DNA of 64,000 nt from Enterobacteriaceae bacterium 4M9. GTDB taxonomy: Bacteria; Pseudomonadota; Gammaproteobacteria; Enterobacterales; Enterobacteriaceae. Of this stretch, positions 24,085 through 37,321 are shown one piece after another. Position 1 is the first letter of the stretch. Each line of letters starts with the position of its first letter. Under the pieces are notes generated by a model that had not been told where the DNA came from, did no database searches, and saw nothing but the letters and a program-made list of their open reading frames with translations. The translations under genes and the position numbers were made by a program. Where the stretch lies: assembly GCA_010092695.1 (NCBI GenBank), contig JAADJJ010000001.1:4588001-4652000 (forward strand). Direction: 5' to 3'.

Positions 24085-24204
24085 ATGCCTGGCAGTTCCC
24101 TACTCTCGCATGGGGAGACCCCACACTACCATCGGCGCTACGGCGTTTCACTTCTGAGTTCGGCATGGGGTCAGGTGGGACCACCGCGCTGTCGCCGCCA
24201 GGCA
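24085..24204 (-). rRNA. rrf: 5S ribosomal RNA
   Basis: 120 nt, nearly identical to E. coli 5S rRNA: begins TGCCTGGCGGC and ends GAACTGCCAGGCAT on the minus strand. Last structural gene of the operon. Confidence 0.97.
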
Positions 24205-24311
24205 AATTCTGTTTCACTTACCGTTGTGCCTTTCGCACAACCATAAGCGCTAATCCATGAACAAAGCTGAAAATCATCTTTCTCTCAAACCCAAAACACC
24301 TTCGGCGTTGT

Positions 24312-27217
<2,906 letters not shown>

Positions 27218-27320
27218 TCACAACCCGAAGATGTTTCAAAACATCATCGTGTGTGAGCTTGAGAGACCCATATAAACGGTTAAACCGTCTATGGATTTTC
27301 AATTTTCAGCTTGTTCCGGA

Positions 27321-27333
27321 TTGTTAAAGAGCA
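27321..27333 (-). promoter_or_regulatory. boxA antitermination element in the rRNA spacer
   Basis: GCTCTTTAACAA on the minus strand between tRNA-Glu and 23S; the same element recurs in the leader before 16S. It is the NusB/S10 loading site known for rrn antitermination. Confidence 0.75.
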
Positions 27334-27409
27334 AATACTTCGCAGTACATCTATTGATGCACTCTGAAGTATTTCGGGCGACGTATCTTTCACTTACGTG
27401 GCCAGCAAG

Positions 27410-27485
27410 TGGCGTCCCCTAGGGGATTCGAACCCCTGTTACCGCCGTGAAAGGGCGGTGTCCTGGGCCTCTAGACGAAGGGGAC
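27410..27485 (-). tRNA. gltV: tRNA-Glu (anticodon UUC)
   Basis: 76 nt including encoded CCA, from GTCCCCTTCGTCTAGAGG to GGGGACGCCA on the minus strand; the anticodon loop CCTTTCACG gives UUC. It lies in the 16S-23S spacer, as in E. coli rrnE. Confidence 0.97.
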
Positions 27486-27570
27486 ACTGAAGTCTCGTTC
27501 GTAAGACGCCTTGCTCATTTTTTTCTATCAGACAATCTGTGTGGACACTGCGAAGACTGTATCTTTAAGG

Positions 27571-29112
<1,542 letters not shown>

Positions 29113-29250
29113 AAGTTTGATGCTCAAAGAATTAAACTGTTAGTTCGTAATGAATTAACTGTTGTTCACTCTTGAGACTTGATATTCATTTAGCGTCTTT
29201 CGACGTTGAGATATCAGTGCCTCGAGTGCCCACACAGATTGTCTGATAAA

Positions 29251-29263
29251 TTGTTAAAGAGCA
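29251..29263 (-). promoter_or_regulatory. boxA in the rRNA leader
   Basis: TGCTCTTTAACAA on the minus strand in the leader between promoter P2 and 16S, the standard rrn antitermination signal. Confidence 0.8.
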
Positions 29264-29302
29264 GTGCGACACGGCGCTGGGCCTGCTGTCGCGAGGTGGC
29301 GT

Positions 29303-29330
29303 ATATTACGCTTTCCTCTTTCAGAGTCAA
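29303..29330 (-). promoter_or_regulatory. rRNA promoter P2
   Basis: On the minus strand TTGACT (29330-29325) and TAATAT (29308-29303) with a 16-bp spacer, ~200 bp upstream of 16S, matching the layout of E. coli rrn P2. Confidence 0.85.
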
Positions 29331-29391
29331 CCCGTTTTTTCAGGGTTTTTCTCCGTCAACCCGGCGTTCTGTTTGTCAGTTGCCGTGTCGA

Positions 29392-29428
29392 TGGAGGCGC
29401 ATTATAGGGACTTCCCGCCGGGCCGCAA
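29392..29428 (-). promoter_or_regulatory. rRNA promoter P1
   Basis: On the minus strand TTGCGG (29428-29423), a 16-bp spacer, TATAAT (29406-29401) and a GC-rich discriminator GCGCCTCC before a probable start A at 29392. The A/T-rich stretch upstream (about 29430-29450) would be the UP element. The arrangement is that of stringently controlled rrn P1 promoters. Confidence 0.9.
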
Positions 29429-29504
29429 CAGGAAAATTGCAGAAAAATGACTGACTGCTGCATTCCCCAGCAAAACCCCATTTTATACGCAGTTGCGCAC
29501 AGAG

Positions 29505-29513
29505 TTATCCACA
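29505..29513 (+). promoter_or_regulatory. Perfect DnaA box
   Basis: TTATCCACA, the consensus high-affinity DnaA box, lies between rRNA promoter P1 and the purH promoter. Confidence 0.6.
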
Positions 29514-29544
29514 GAGCCGCAAAAATTGAAAATTCGCGAGCGTT

Positions 29545-29566
29545 GCGCAAACGTTTTCGTTACAAT
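29545..29566 (+). promoter_or_regulatory. PurR box and -10 of purHD
   Basis: GCGCAAACGTTTTCGT (29545-29560) matches the PurR consensus ACGCAAACGTTTTCNT with one change and directly abuts TACAAT (29561-29566), a good -10. Purine-dependent repression is expected, as in E. coli purHD. Confidence 0.88.
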
Positions 29567-29598
29567 GCCGCGCTGTAATAAAAGCACCCCCGCCAGGT

Positions 29599-29637
29599 GC
29601 GTTAGCTGAGTTTTTTTAACGAAAACTCAGCTAACGC
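29599..29637 (+). promoter_or_regulatory. Perfect 16-bp stem-loop in the purH leader
   Basis: GCGTTAGCTGAGTTTT (29599-29614) is the exact complement of 29622-29637, with a 7-nt loop. It lies in the transcribed leader, 35 bp before the purH ATG. No U-run follows it directly. Possible roles: mRNA stabiliser or a site acting on leader transcription. Confidence 0.7.
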
Positions 29638-29672
29638 TCTCTGTAATGTTCAAATCCTGGGGATTTATCATC

Positions 29673-31262
29673 ATGCAACAACGTCGTCCTGTACGCCGCG
29701 CGCTGCTCAGCGTCTCTGACAAAGCCGGCATCATCGAATTCGCTCAGGCGCTCTCTTCACGTAACGTAGAGTTGCTCTCCACCGGCGGCACTGCTCGCCT
29801 GCTGGCAGACGCGGGTTTGCCGGTAACCGAAGTCTCTGACTACACCGGCTTCCCGGAAATGATGGACGGACGCGTAAAAACCCTGCACCCGAAAGTGCAC
29901 GGCGGCATTCTTGGGCGTCGTGGCCAGGACGATGAGGTCATGGCAACGCACGCTATCTCTCCTATTGATATGGTGGTCGTCAACCTTTATCCCTTTGCAC
30001 AGACCGTCGCGCGCGAAGGCTGCTCGCTGGAAGATGCCGTAGAGAATATCGACATCGGCGGCCCGACCATGGTGCGTTCTGCCGCCAAGAACCATAACGA
30101 TGTCGCCATTGTGGTAAAGAGCAGCGACTACACCGCCATTATTAATGAGATGGATGCCAACGACGGCTCACTGACGCTCGCGACCCGTTTTGACCTGGCT
30201 ATCAAAGCCTTTGAACACACCGCAGCCTATGACAGCATGATTGCCAACTACTTTGGCAGCCTGGTGCCGGCCTATCACGGTGAAACGACTGAGCCGTCTG
30301 GCCGCTTCCCGCGCACCTTGAATCTGAACTTCATTAAGAAGCAGGACATGCGCTACGGTGAGAACAGTCACCAGCAGGCAGCTTTCTATATAGAAGAAGG
30401 CGTGAAAGAAGCCTCGGTTGCCACCGCCACCCAGCGTCAGGGTAAAGCGCTCTCTTATAACAATATCGCCGATACCGATGCTGCACTGGAATGCGTGAAA
30501 GAATTCGCCGAACCAGCGTGCGTCATTGTTAAGCACGCTAACCCATGCGGCGTGGCGGTAGATAGCTCCATCCTTAATGCCTACGATCGCGCTTACAAAA
30601 CCGATCCAACCTCAGCCTTTGGCGGCATTATTGCCTTTAACCGTGAACTAGATGCCGAAACCGCACAGGCCATCGTGTCACGTCAGTTCGTGGAAGTGAT
30701 CATCGCGCCGTCGGCTTCAGAAGAGGCGCTCAAGATAACGGCTGCGAAACAGAACGTACGCGTGCTGACCTGCGGCGAATGGAGCCAGCGTGTACCGGGC
30801 CTTGATTTCAAACGCGTCAACGGTGGTCTGCTGGTTCAGGACCGGGATCTCGGCATGGTGGGTACGGATGAGTTACGCGTGGTTACTCAGCGCCAGCCCA
30901 CCGAACAGGAGCTGCGCGATGCGCTGTTCTGCTGGAAAGTGGCGAAGTTCGTGAAGTCCAACGCTATCGTCTATGCCCGCGACAACATGACCATCGGCAT
31001 TGGTGCAGGCCAGATGAGCCGCGTTTACTCCGCCAAAATTGCCGGTATCAAAGCCGGTGACGAAGGGCTGGAAGTAAAAGGCTCGGCAATGGCGTCCGAT
31101 GCGTTCTTCCCGTTCCGTGATGGTATTGATGCCGCGGCCGCCGTTGGCGTGAGCTGTGTCATTCAGCCTGGCGGCTCAATTCGCGATGAAGAGGTGATTG
31201 CCGCCGCCGATGAACACGGCATTGCGATGATCTTCACCGACATGCGCCACTTCCGCCACTAA
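29673..31262 (+). CDS. purH: Bifunctional AICAR formyltransferase / IMP cyclohydrolase
   Basis: Catalyses the last two steps of IMP synthesis. The 529 residues (E. coli length) consist of an N-terminal IMP cyclohydrolase (MGS-like) domain (about 1-200; STGGTARLLADAG near 40, GRVKTLHPKVHGG near 65) and a C-terminal AICAR transformylase domain containing VKHANPCGVA near 265 and QPGGSIRDEEVI near 500. The ATG at 29673 gives the family N-terminus; the frame is open from 29646. First gene of purHD. Confidence 0.97.
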   Translation: MQQRRPVRRALLSVSDKAGIIEFAQALSSRNVELLSTGGTARLLADAGLPVTEVSDYTGFPEMMDGRVKTLHPKVHGGILGRRGQDDEVMATHAISPIDMVVVNLYPFAQTVAREGCSLEDAVENIDIGGPTMVRSAAKNHNDVAIVVKSSDYTAIINEMDANDGSLTLATRFDLAIKAFEHTAAYDSMIANYFGSLVPAYHGETTEPSGRFPRTLNLNFIKKQDMRYGENSHQQAAFYIEEGVKEASVATATQRQGKALSYNNIADTDAALECVKEFAEPACVIVKHANPCGVAVDSSILNAYDRAYKTDPTSAFGGIIAFNRELDAETAQAIVSRQFVEVIIAPSASEEALKITAAKQNVRVLTCGEWSQRVPGLDFKRVNGGLLVQDRDLGMVGTDELRVVTQRQPTEQELRDALFCWKVAKFVKSNAIVYARDNMTIGIGAGQMSRVYSAKIAGIKAGDEGLEVKGSAMASDAFFPFRDGIDAAAAVGVSCVIQPGGSIRDEEVIAAADEHGIAMIFTDMRHFRH

Positions 31263-31276
31263 CAGAGAGCCTGATA

Positions 31277-32569
31277 ATGAAAGTATTAGTGATTGGTAAT
31301 GGCGGGCGCGAGCATGCGCTTGCCTGGAAAGCGGCGCAGTCAGCGCAGGTACACACCGTCTATGTTGCACCTGGTAATGCAGGCACCGCGCTGGAGCCTG
31401 CGTTGCAAAACGTGAATATCAGCGTGACCGACATTCCGGCACTGCTGGATTTTGCACAACGTGAAAAAATCGACCTGACGATTGTCGGGCCGGAGGCTCC
31501 GTTGGTTATTGGTGTCGTGGATGCGTTTCGTGATGCCGGGCTGACCATTTTTGGCCCAACCAAAGCCGCTGCCCAGCTGGAGGGCTCCAAAGCCTTCACC
31601 AAGGATTTCCTGGCGCGCCACAATATTCCTACCGCGGAATACCAGAACTTTACCGAGGTGGAGCCCGCGCTGGCTTACGTGCGTGAAAAAGGCGCACCGA
31701 TTGTCATCAAAGCCGACGGTCTGGCCGCAGGCAAAGGCGTTATCGTGGCGATGACGCTCAAAGAAGCCGAAGATGCCATCAACGATATGCTGGCAGGCAA
31801 CGCTTTTGGCGACGCGGGTCATCGTGTGGTGGTTGAAGAGTTTCTCGACGGCGAAGAGGCTAGCTTTATTGTCATGGTGGACGGTGAACACGTGCTGCCA
31901 ATGGCAACCAGCCAGGATCACAAGCGCGTGGGTGACAAAGACACCGGTCCTAACACTGGCGGCATGGGCGCTTACTCACCAGCACCGGTGGTCACCGACG
32001 TTGTCCACCAGCGCACGATGGAGCGCATCATTTGGCCAACCGTGCGCGGCATGGCAGCAGAAGGCAATACCTACACTGGCTTTCTGTACGCAGGCCTGAT
32101 GATCGACAAAGAAGGCAATCCGAAAGTGATTGAATTTAACTGCCGCTTTGGCGATCCAGAAACGCAGCCGATCATGCTGCGTATGCAGTCGGATCTGGTC
32201 TCTCTGTGTCTTGCCGCCTGTGAAGGTAAGCTTGATGAAAAAACCTCGCAGTGGGACGAGCGCGCCGCACTGGGTGTGGTCATGGCCGCAGGCGGTTACC
32301 CTGGTAACTACCGCAGCGGTGATGTGATCCTCGGTCTGCCGACACAGGCAAGCGACGAAGGCAAAGTGTTCCATGCCGGTACTGCACTCAATGGCGCAGG
32401 CGATGTGGTCACCAGCGGCGGGCGCGTACTGTGCGCTACAGCACTGGGGCACAGCGTCGGTGAAGCCCAGCAGCGTGCCTACGCGCTGATGGAAAGTATC
32501 CGCTGGGACGGCGGCTTTAGCCGCAGCGACATCGGCTGGCGCGCCATTGAGCGTGAGAAACTGCGCTAA
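31277..32569 (+). CDS. purD: Phosphoribosylamine-glycine ligase (GAR synthetase)
   Basis: ATP-dependent ligation of glycine to phosphoribosylamine, step two of purine synthesis. The 430-residue ATP-grasp enzyme (E. coli 429) begins MKVLVIGNGGREHALAWK and contains the B-loop VIKADGLAAGKGVIVA near 145 and metal-binding EFNCRFGDPETQ near 285. It starts 14 bp after purH, so the two genes are co-transcribed under PurR. Confidence 0.97.
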   Translation: MKVLVIGNGGREHALAWKAAQSAQVHTVYVAPGNAGTALEPALQNVNISVTDIPALLDFAQREKIDLTIVGPEAPLVIGVVDAFRDAGLTIFGPTKAAAQLEGSKAFTKDFLARHNIPTAEYQNFTEVEPALAYVREKGAPIVIKADGLAAGKGVIVAMTLKEAEDAINDMLAGNAFGDAGHRVVVEEFLDGEEASFIVMVDGEHVLPMATSQDHKRVGDKDTGPNTGGMGAYSPAPVVTDVVHQRTMERIIWPTVRGMAAEGNTYTGFLYAGLMIDKEGNPKVIEFNCRFGDPETQPIMLRMQSDLVSLCLAACEGKLDEKTSQWDERAALGVVMAAGGYPGNYRSGDVILGLPTQASDEGKVFHAGTALNGAGDVVTSGGRVLCATALGHSVGEAQQRAYALMESIRWDGGFSRSDIGWRAIEREKLR

Positions 32570-32600
32570 GGCGTAGCCACCACATAAGCCTCTCATTACA

Positions 32601-32632
32601 ATGCCAGGCGTTTCACTGCAAATGCCTGGCAT
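32601..32632 (+). terminator. Hairpin after purD
   Basis: Perfect 9-bp stem ATGCCAGGC (32601-32609) with GCCTGGCAT (32624-32632); followed by CTTCAATA, so the U-run is poor. The following 32633-32860 shows no gene; E. coli carries zraPSR on this side. Confidence 0.55.
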
Positions 32633-32860
32633 CTTCAATAACCCCCCCTCTTCCCGGTTTCACACTGCGCCACTTCGCAAGCACGCTTCTTAACCCACAC
32701 TCAGGCACCGTGTGTCGGTTTTTCAGCCATTTTGCGCACACAACGACTCAACGCACGGCAGCAATCCGGGCAACGTCCGTCAGGCGTGAGGGAAGCAGAG
32801 CAACAGGCAGTTAAGTGAACCCAGGTTTAAAAGCGGGATGGCGTGCAGGTTGGCGACAGA

Positions 32861-33562
32861 TTAAAACGTTTTCGGATCGGGCTGCCAGCGGCAGTAGTCT
32901 TCATTGGCCACCAGAAGAAGCTGTGCGCCTTCCGGGGCTTCGAGCCAGGCAACGCTCACAGCCAGCGAAGAGTTGGCCTGACGATGGCGAATACGTGCCA
33001 GTGCGGCACCGTCCAGTGCTGGAGTGAGGCGCTGGCCTTCACAGTTAATAACCGTGCCATCTGGCTGCCAGCGGCCCTGACGCAGCACCACGCGGCCATT
33101 GCGCAGTGCATCGCTGGTCTGGCGCACCTGTTCCGCGCGGTAGCGCCACAGCGCAATGCTGTCATCTGACATCTGTTGTTTTTGTCCCTTCACTTCCCGC
33201 TGCATAAAACTCAGGCCACCGCGGTCATCAAAACGGACTTTCACGTGCTGTTGGCTTTTGCCAAAGATGGTTTGTTCCACCAGCGTCAGGCGTTCGCCCT
33301 GCCAGCGGTATTCCCCTGTTGCGGTCTCGCCGCTATACCAGGGACTGAAGGCGGTGAAGAGATGGACACCACCGCTGGCATCATCCTTACGCCAGATGCG
33401 CACCACACCGTCATCGGCCACATAGCCGCTGGCGGTAAACGGGGGCAGAGAAGAATGGGTTCCACAGGCGGTGAGCAGTAGCACGCCTGCCAGCACCGGG
33501 ATACGGCCCCAGAAAGACGAAAGGGGCGTTTCCGCCCCTCTGTTAAAACTGTCGACTGCCAC
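32861..33562 (-). CDS. yjaH: YjaH, DUF1481 lipoprotein
   Basis: Putative envelope lipoprotein of unknown function. The 233-residue frame has a hydrophobic segment ending in the lipobox LLLTAC (Cys at about residue 33), then a DUF1481 domain up to the C-terminus QLLLVANEDYCRWQPDPKTF. The only start that includes the whole signal is the GTG at 33562, whose first codons overlap the hupA terminator; a later GTG could also serve, so the start is uncertain. It is directly downstream of hupA, as in E. coli, and may depend on hupA read-through. Confidence 0.85.
   Translation of the reverse strand: MAVDSFNRGAETPLSSFWGRIPVLAGVLLLTACGTHSSLPPFTASGYVADDGVVRIWRKDDASGGVHLFTAFSPWYSGETATGEYRWQGERLTLVEQTIFGKSQQHVKVRFDDRGGLSFMQREVKGQKQQMSDDSIALWRYRAEQVRQTSDALRNGRVVLRQGRWQPDGTVINCEGQRLTPALDGAALARIRHRQANSSLAVSVAWLEAPEGAQLLLVANEDYCRWQPDPKTF
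33519..33540 (-). terminator. hupA terminator / attenuator
   Basis: Stem AGGGGCG (33523-33529) with CGCCCCT (33534-33540), followed on the minus strand by TTCGTCTTTC. It lies within the first codons of the yjaH frame, so read-through would be needed for yjaH. Confidence 0.75.
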
Positions 33563-33569
33563 GCTGGTC

Positions 33570-33842
33570 TTACTTAACAGCGTCTTTCAGTGCTTTACCA
33601 GAAACGAATGCCGGTACGTTAGCAGCAGCGATTTTGATTTCTTTGCCAGTCTGCGGGTTGCGACCAGTGCGCTCTGCGCGATGGTTCACTTTGAAAGTAC
33701 CGAAACCAACCAGCTGAACAGCATCACCATCTTTCAGAGACTCAGTAATGGCAGCCAGGGTAGCTTCCAGAGCTGCTTTAGCTTGCGTTTTAGACAGATC
33801 AGCCTTGTCCGCAATTACATCAATCAGTTGAGTCTTGTTCAT
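33570..33842 (-). CDS. hupA: DNA-binding protein HU-alpha
   Basis: Small histone-like nucleoid protein that bends and compacts DNA. The 90 residues match HU-alpha: MNKTQLIDVIADKADLSKTQ at the N-terminus, the GFGTF turn near residue 46 and the beta-arm RTGRNPQTGKEI (about 58-69) with the DNA-intercalating Pro. The terminator hairpin follows after 30 bp. A 170-bp gap to yjaG should hold its promoter. Confidence 0.97.
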   Translation of the reverse strand: MNKTQLIDVIADKADLSKTQAKAALEATLAAITESLKDGDAVQLVGFGTFKVNHRAERTGRNPQTGKEIKIAAANVPAFVSGKALKDAVK

Positions 33843-34013
33843 AAGTTATCCTTACAATGTGTTTATCGCTTGCTAAGCATCGAGTGCGACGGAAATGCTA
33901 TAAGAGCACTCTCCTGCATACACGCACCGATAGCCACTTTTTTTCGCCCCACAAATGTAGACCAGACGGGGGGTTAATTGGAAGCCTTCAGGTATGACAA
34001 AACAGGCTATAAA

Positions 34014-34619
34014 TCACGTTTTGTTGTCTTCTTGCTGCAAATTTATACCGATATTACTGATTCCGGCTTCGCGCAGGTCGGCACGCAGCCCTTTTATCAG
34101 TTCAATATCCCGTTCTTCGCAGGCGGCCAGCAGGCGGTGGATCTCCCACTGAATGTCCCATTCCTCTTCAACCGCCGGGTTGAGCTTCAACTCTTCGTCG
34201 GTCATTTCACGTCCAGCCTGGGTCATTTCCAGCATCGCGACCGTCGTGATGGACGTCTTGCTGACCTCAATGGCGTGCTCAAGCGTTTCACCACTCAGAC
34301 GCGAATGCAGCAACTCGCTTAACGCCACACAGGCGTCGATAGCGGGATAAACGCCGTACATATCGTAGTCGTCCGCCGACGGAATTGCCTCTTCGAGCTT
34401 CTCAAGCTGACTGTCGAAGTTCACTTTAGCATCTTTGACCGTCAACGTTTCCCAGACCAGGTCGAGAATGCGGCGGTAAAGCTGGGCATCACCAAAGCCA
34501 GTCTGCGTGCAAAACATCGCGTAGTTAGGATACATACGCTCGCAAAGCGAGGCCATAAAGGTCACATGCTGCCAGCTTTCCAGCTTTTCCAGGCGCAGGT
34601 GGATTGGGTTTTGTAGCAT
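34014..34619 (-). CDS. yjaG: YjaG, DUF416 family protein
   Basis: Cytosolic protein of unknown function. The 201 residues match E. coli YjaG (196) over their length, beginning MLQNPIHLRLEKLESWQH. It is acidic and largely helical, without recognisable catalytic motifs. It lies between hupA and nfi in the same direction, as in E. coli. Confidence 0.92.
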   Translation of the reverse strand: MLQNPIHLRLEKLESWQHVTFMASLCERMYPNYAMFCTQTGFGDAQLYRRILDLVWETLTVKDAKVNFDSQLEKLEEAIPSADDYDMYGVYPAIDACVALSELLHSRLSGETLEHAIEVSKTSITTVAMLEMTQAGREMTDEELKLNPAVEEEWDIQWEIHRLLAACEERDIELIKGLRADLREAGISNIGINLQQEDNKT

Positions 34620-34668
34620 TTCTGAATCTCATTAATCAGGACTGGCGGCAGTGTAACCTAAGCCGCGC

Positions 34669-35334
34669 TTAATTTCCCGTCAGCCGCATGAAGGCCGGAC
34701 GACCTGAAGCCACGGCATCAGCCCAACGCGTTGGCTCCGGCAGACGGTAACCTTTCATGCAGCGCTGCACCCACGCCAGCGCGCTGTCGGTACTGACGCG
34801 ATGACCGGTGGAGATAAATAGCGGATTGCAGCGCTTTTTGCTGCGCCAGACCCAGGCAAGCTGCTCGCCTTTATCCAGTAACGGCACCGCGCTGCCTGGC
34901 GCCTCGCTCAACTCATCAAACTTGCCGCACAGGCGTTTTTTTGCCACGCCAATAGTGGGTGTGTCCACCAGCAAACCAAAGTGGCTGGCCACACCGAGGC
35001 GCCTGGGATGGGAAATGCCGTGCCCGTCGACAAAAATCAGGTCCGGCTTTTGTGACAGCTGGTCCCATGCATGCAACAGCGCCGGATACTCGCGAAAAGA
35101 GAGGAAGCCAGGAATATATGGCATTTGCGTAGGAATACGGGCGACCTGGTATTCGACCATTTCCAGTTCGGGCCAGGTGAGCAGCACAAGGGCCGCACGC
35201 GTGACGTCGCCGCCCTGCTCAAACCCGACATCCGCCCCGGCGATAAGCCGCGGCGGGTCGATATCAAGGCGGTCCTCACGGACCACCTCCGATGCCAGTT
35301 CAAGCTGCTTTGCGCGCAGCGCGCCAAGATCCAT
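34669..35334 (-). CDS. nfi: Endonuclease V
   Basis: Cuts the second phosphodiester bond 3' to deoxyinosine and other deaminated bases, starting repair. The 221 residues carry the first catalytic Asp in IAGADVGFEQ (about 30-40), the PYIPGFLSFRE wedge region (about 75-85) and the second catalytic Asp in IFVDGHGISHPRRLG (about 105-120). The frame extends upstream into hemE, but the ATG at 35334 has AGGAG six bases before it and gives the family N-terminus. It starts 10 bp after hemE, so it is co-transcribed. Confidence 0.96.
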   Translation of the reverse strand: MDLGALRAKQLELASEVVREDRLDIDPPRLIAGADVGFEQGGDVTRAALVLLTWPELEMVEYQVARIPTQMPYIPGFLSFREYPALLHAWDQLSQKPDLIFVDGHGISHPRRLGVASHFGLLVDTPTIGVAKKRLCGKFDELSEAPGSAVPLLDKGEQLAWVWRSKKRCNPLFISTGHRVSTDSALAWVQRCMKGYRLPEPTRWADAVASGRPAFMRLTGN

Positions 35335-35344
35335 TGCGCTCTCC

Positions 35345-36409
35345 TTAGCGGTGATACGCCGGCGAGAGACGGTGCACCGCTTCCACAAATGCGCCCGCGT
35401 GCTCCGGCGGCACATCCTGGTGAATGCCGTGACCAAGGTTAAACACGTGGCCTTCACCTTTGCCAAAGCCCGCCAGAATGGTGGCGACTTCCTCTTCAAT
35501 GCGTGCCGGCGGCGCGTACAGCATGGACGGGTCCATATTGCCCTGAAGTGCCACTTTGTCGCCCACGCGGCGGCGCGCATCGGCAATGTCGGTGGTCCAG
35601 TCGAGGCCCAGCGCGTCACAACCGGTTGCGGCCATAGCTTCCAGCCACTGGCCGCCGCCCTTGGTAAATAACGTCACCGGTACGCGCTTACCGTCGTTTT
35701 CACGCAGCAGGCCATCAACAATTTTGTGCATGTAGTAAAGCGAGAACTGCTGATAGTCACGCCCGGTCAACACGCCGCCCCAGGTGTCAAAAATCATTAC
35801 CGCCTGGGCACCGGCGAGAATCTGGGCGTTAAGGTACAGCACCACGCTTTGCGCAAGCTTATCGAGCAGCGCGTGCAGCGTCTGCGGCTCGGCGTACATC
35901 ATTTTCTTGATACGTGTGAAGGCTTTACTACTGCCGCCTTCCACCATGTAAGTCGCAAGGGTCCACGGGCTGCCGGAAAAACCAATCAGCGGCACTTTGC
36001 CGTCCAGACCACGGCGAATGGTGCGCACCGCGTTCATCACATACCCTAATTCCTGCTCCGGGTCTGGCACCGGCAGCTTATCAACGTCCGCTTTACAGGT
36101 AATCGGGTGGCTAAAGCGCGGCCCTTCGCCGGCTTCAAAATACAGGCCAAGGCCCATCGCATCCGGCACGGTCAGAATATCAGAGAACAGGATGGCGGCA
36201 TCGAGGTCATAACGGCGCAGCGGCTGTAACGTCACTTCGCACGCCAGCTCGGCGTTTTTACACAGCGCCATAAAATCACCCGCCTCAGCGCGAGTGGCTT
36301 TGTATTCCGGCAAATAGCGGCCTGCCTGCCTCATCATCCATACCGGCGTAACATCCACCGGCTGGCGTAGCAGCGCGCGCAGATAGCGATCGTTTTTTAA
36401 TTCGGTCAT
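35345..36409 (-). CDS. hemE: Uroporphyrinogen decarboxylase
   Basis: Converts uroporphyrinogen III to coproporphyrinogen III in haem synthesis. The 354 residues match E. coli HemE, with the substrate-binding N-terminal motif PVWMMRQAGRYLPEY (about 22-36; two Arg) and IGFSGSPWTLATYMVEGG near 145. It lies between nudC and nfi, all on the minus strand, spaced 39 and 10 bp: an operon nudC-hemE-nfi(-yjaG). Confidence 0.97.
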   Translation of the reverse strand: MTELKNDRYLRALLRQPVDVTPVWMMRQAGRYLPEYKATRAEAGDFMALCKNAELACEVTLQPLRRYDLDAAILFSDILTVPDAMGLGLYFEAGEGPRFSHPITCKADVDKLPVPDPEQELGYVMNAVRTIRRGLDGKVPLIGFSGSPWTLATYMVEGGSSKAFTRIKKMMYAEPQTLHALLDKLAQSVVLYLNAQILAGAQAVMIFDTWGGVLTGRDYQQFSLYYMHKIVDGLLRENDGKRVPVTLFTKGGGQWLEAMAATGCDALGLDWTTDIADARRRVGDKVALQGNMDPSMLYAPPARIEEEVATILAGFGKGEGHVFNLGHGIHQDVPPEHAGAFVEAVHRLSPAYHR

Positions 36410-36448
36410 TTTGCATTTCCTTCGGCTACAGAGCGCCAGTGTACCACG

Positions 36449-37222
36449 TCATTCATACTCTGCCCGGCACAGGGCAACGGTATCTTCAATCAGACGGCGC
36501 GCCACGGTGCCCGGCGGTGGCAACAGCGGCAGCTGGTCATAGCGATACCAGCCCGCATCCACCAGCTCTGAGGTGTCAATTTTTAACTCGCCGCCGTGAT
36601 AATCGGCCATAAACGCGGTCATCAACGACTGCGGGAACGGCCACGGCTGGGAGGAGATATAGCGCAGGTTTTTCACGGTGATGCTGCTCTCTTCCATCAC
36701 TTCACGCGCTACCGCCTGCTCCAGCGTCTCACCGACTTCCACAAACCCGGCCAGCACGGTGTAAATACCGTTGCGGTGGCGGTTGTGCTGGGCAAGCAGG
36801 ATTTTATCTTCACGGCGAATAGCCACAATGATGCAGGGCGCGATTTGCGGATAGTAACGCTCGCGGCAGTGGCTGCACAGCATGGCCCACTCGCGCTGGC
36901 TGTGGTGCATTTCATGGCCGCAGTAGCCGCAGTATTGATGCGAGCGCCAGAATTCGGCCAGCTGAACGCCGCGCCCGGCCAGTTGAAACAGCGCCGTATC
37001 CTGGTCAATTAGCTGGCGCACCGAGCCCATATCCTGCGTGCGGTTTTGCGCCACCAGCCACACCGGCTCATCCTGCCATACACCAATCTGTGACGCAGGC
37101 AACCCATCGAGTCCAAAATCTGCGGCATTACCATGTGGCAATTCACCACGCGGCAGCCATAATTTGTGTTGATGACTGACTATCCACCAACCATGGTCTA
37201 ACTTTTCAGATATATGTTCCAT
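36449..37222 (-). CDS. nudC: NADH pyrophosphatase / RNA-deNADding hydrolase NudC
   Basis: Nudix hydrolase acting on NADH and removing the NAD cap from RNA 5' ends. The 257 residues show the zinc ribbon C98/C101 and C116/C119 and a complete Nudix box from G159 (GFVEVGETLEQAVAREVMEE), followed by SQPWPFPQSLM, the NADH-pyrophosphatase signature. It is divergent from rsd, as in E. coli. Confidence 0.96.
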   Translation of the reverse strand: MEHISEKLDHGWWIVSHQHKLWLPRGELPHGNAADFGLDGLPASQIGVWQDEPVWLVAQNRTQDMGSVRQLIDQDTALFQLAGRGVQLAEFWRSHQYCGYCGHEMHHSQREWAMLCSHCRERYYPQIAPCIIVAIRREDKILLAQHNRHRNGIYTVLAGFVEVGETLEQAVAREVMEESSITVKNLRYISSQPWPFPQSLMTAFMADYHGGELKIDTSELVDAGWYRYDQLPLLPPPGTVARRLIEDTVALCRAEYE

Positions 37223-37321
37223 AGCGCTTGCGCGGCTCCAACTTCACTGGCAATCTCGTAACATTATTTTTACATATCGCGTTGTTTTGCGTTGTTTATC
37301 ATATAACTCATGGAGACAATC

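Noticed and set aside
23858..24246. Open frames between metA and 5S rRNA
   Set aside because: They extend into the 5S gene and terminator and show no coding signal.
27310..27410. A second tRNA (Ile/Ala type) in the 16S-23S spacer
   Set aside because: Only tRNA-Glu can be folded; the rest of the spacer holds boxA and processing sequence.
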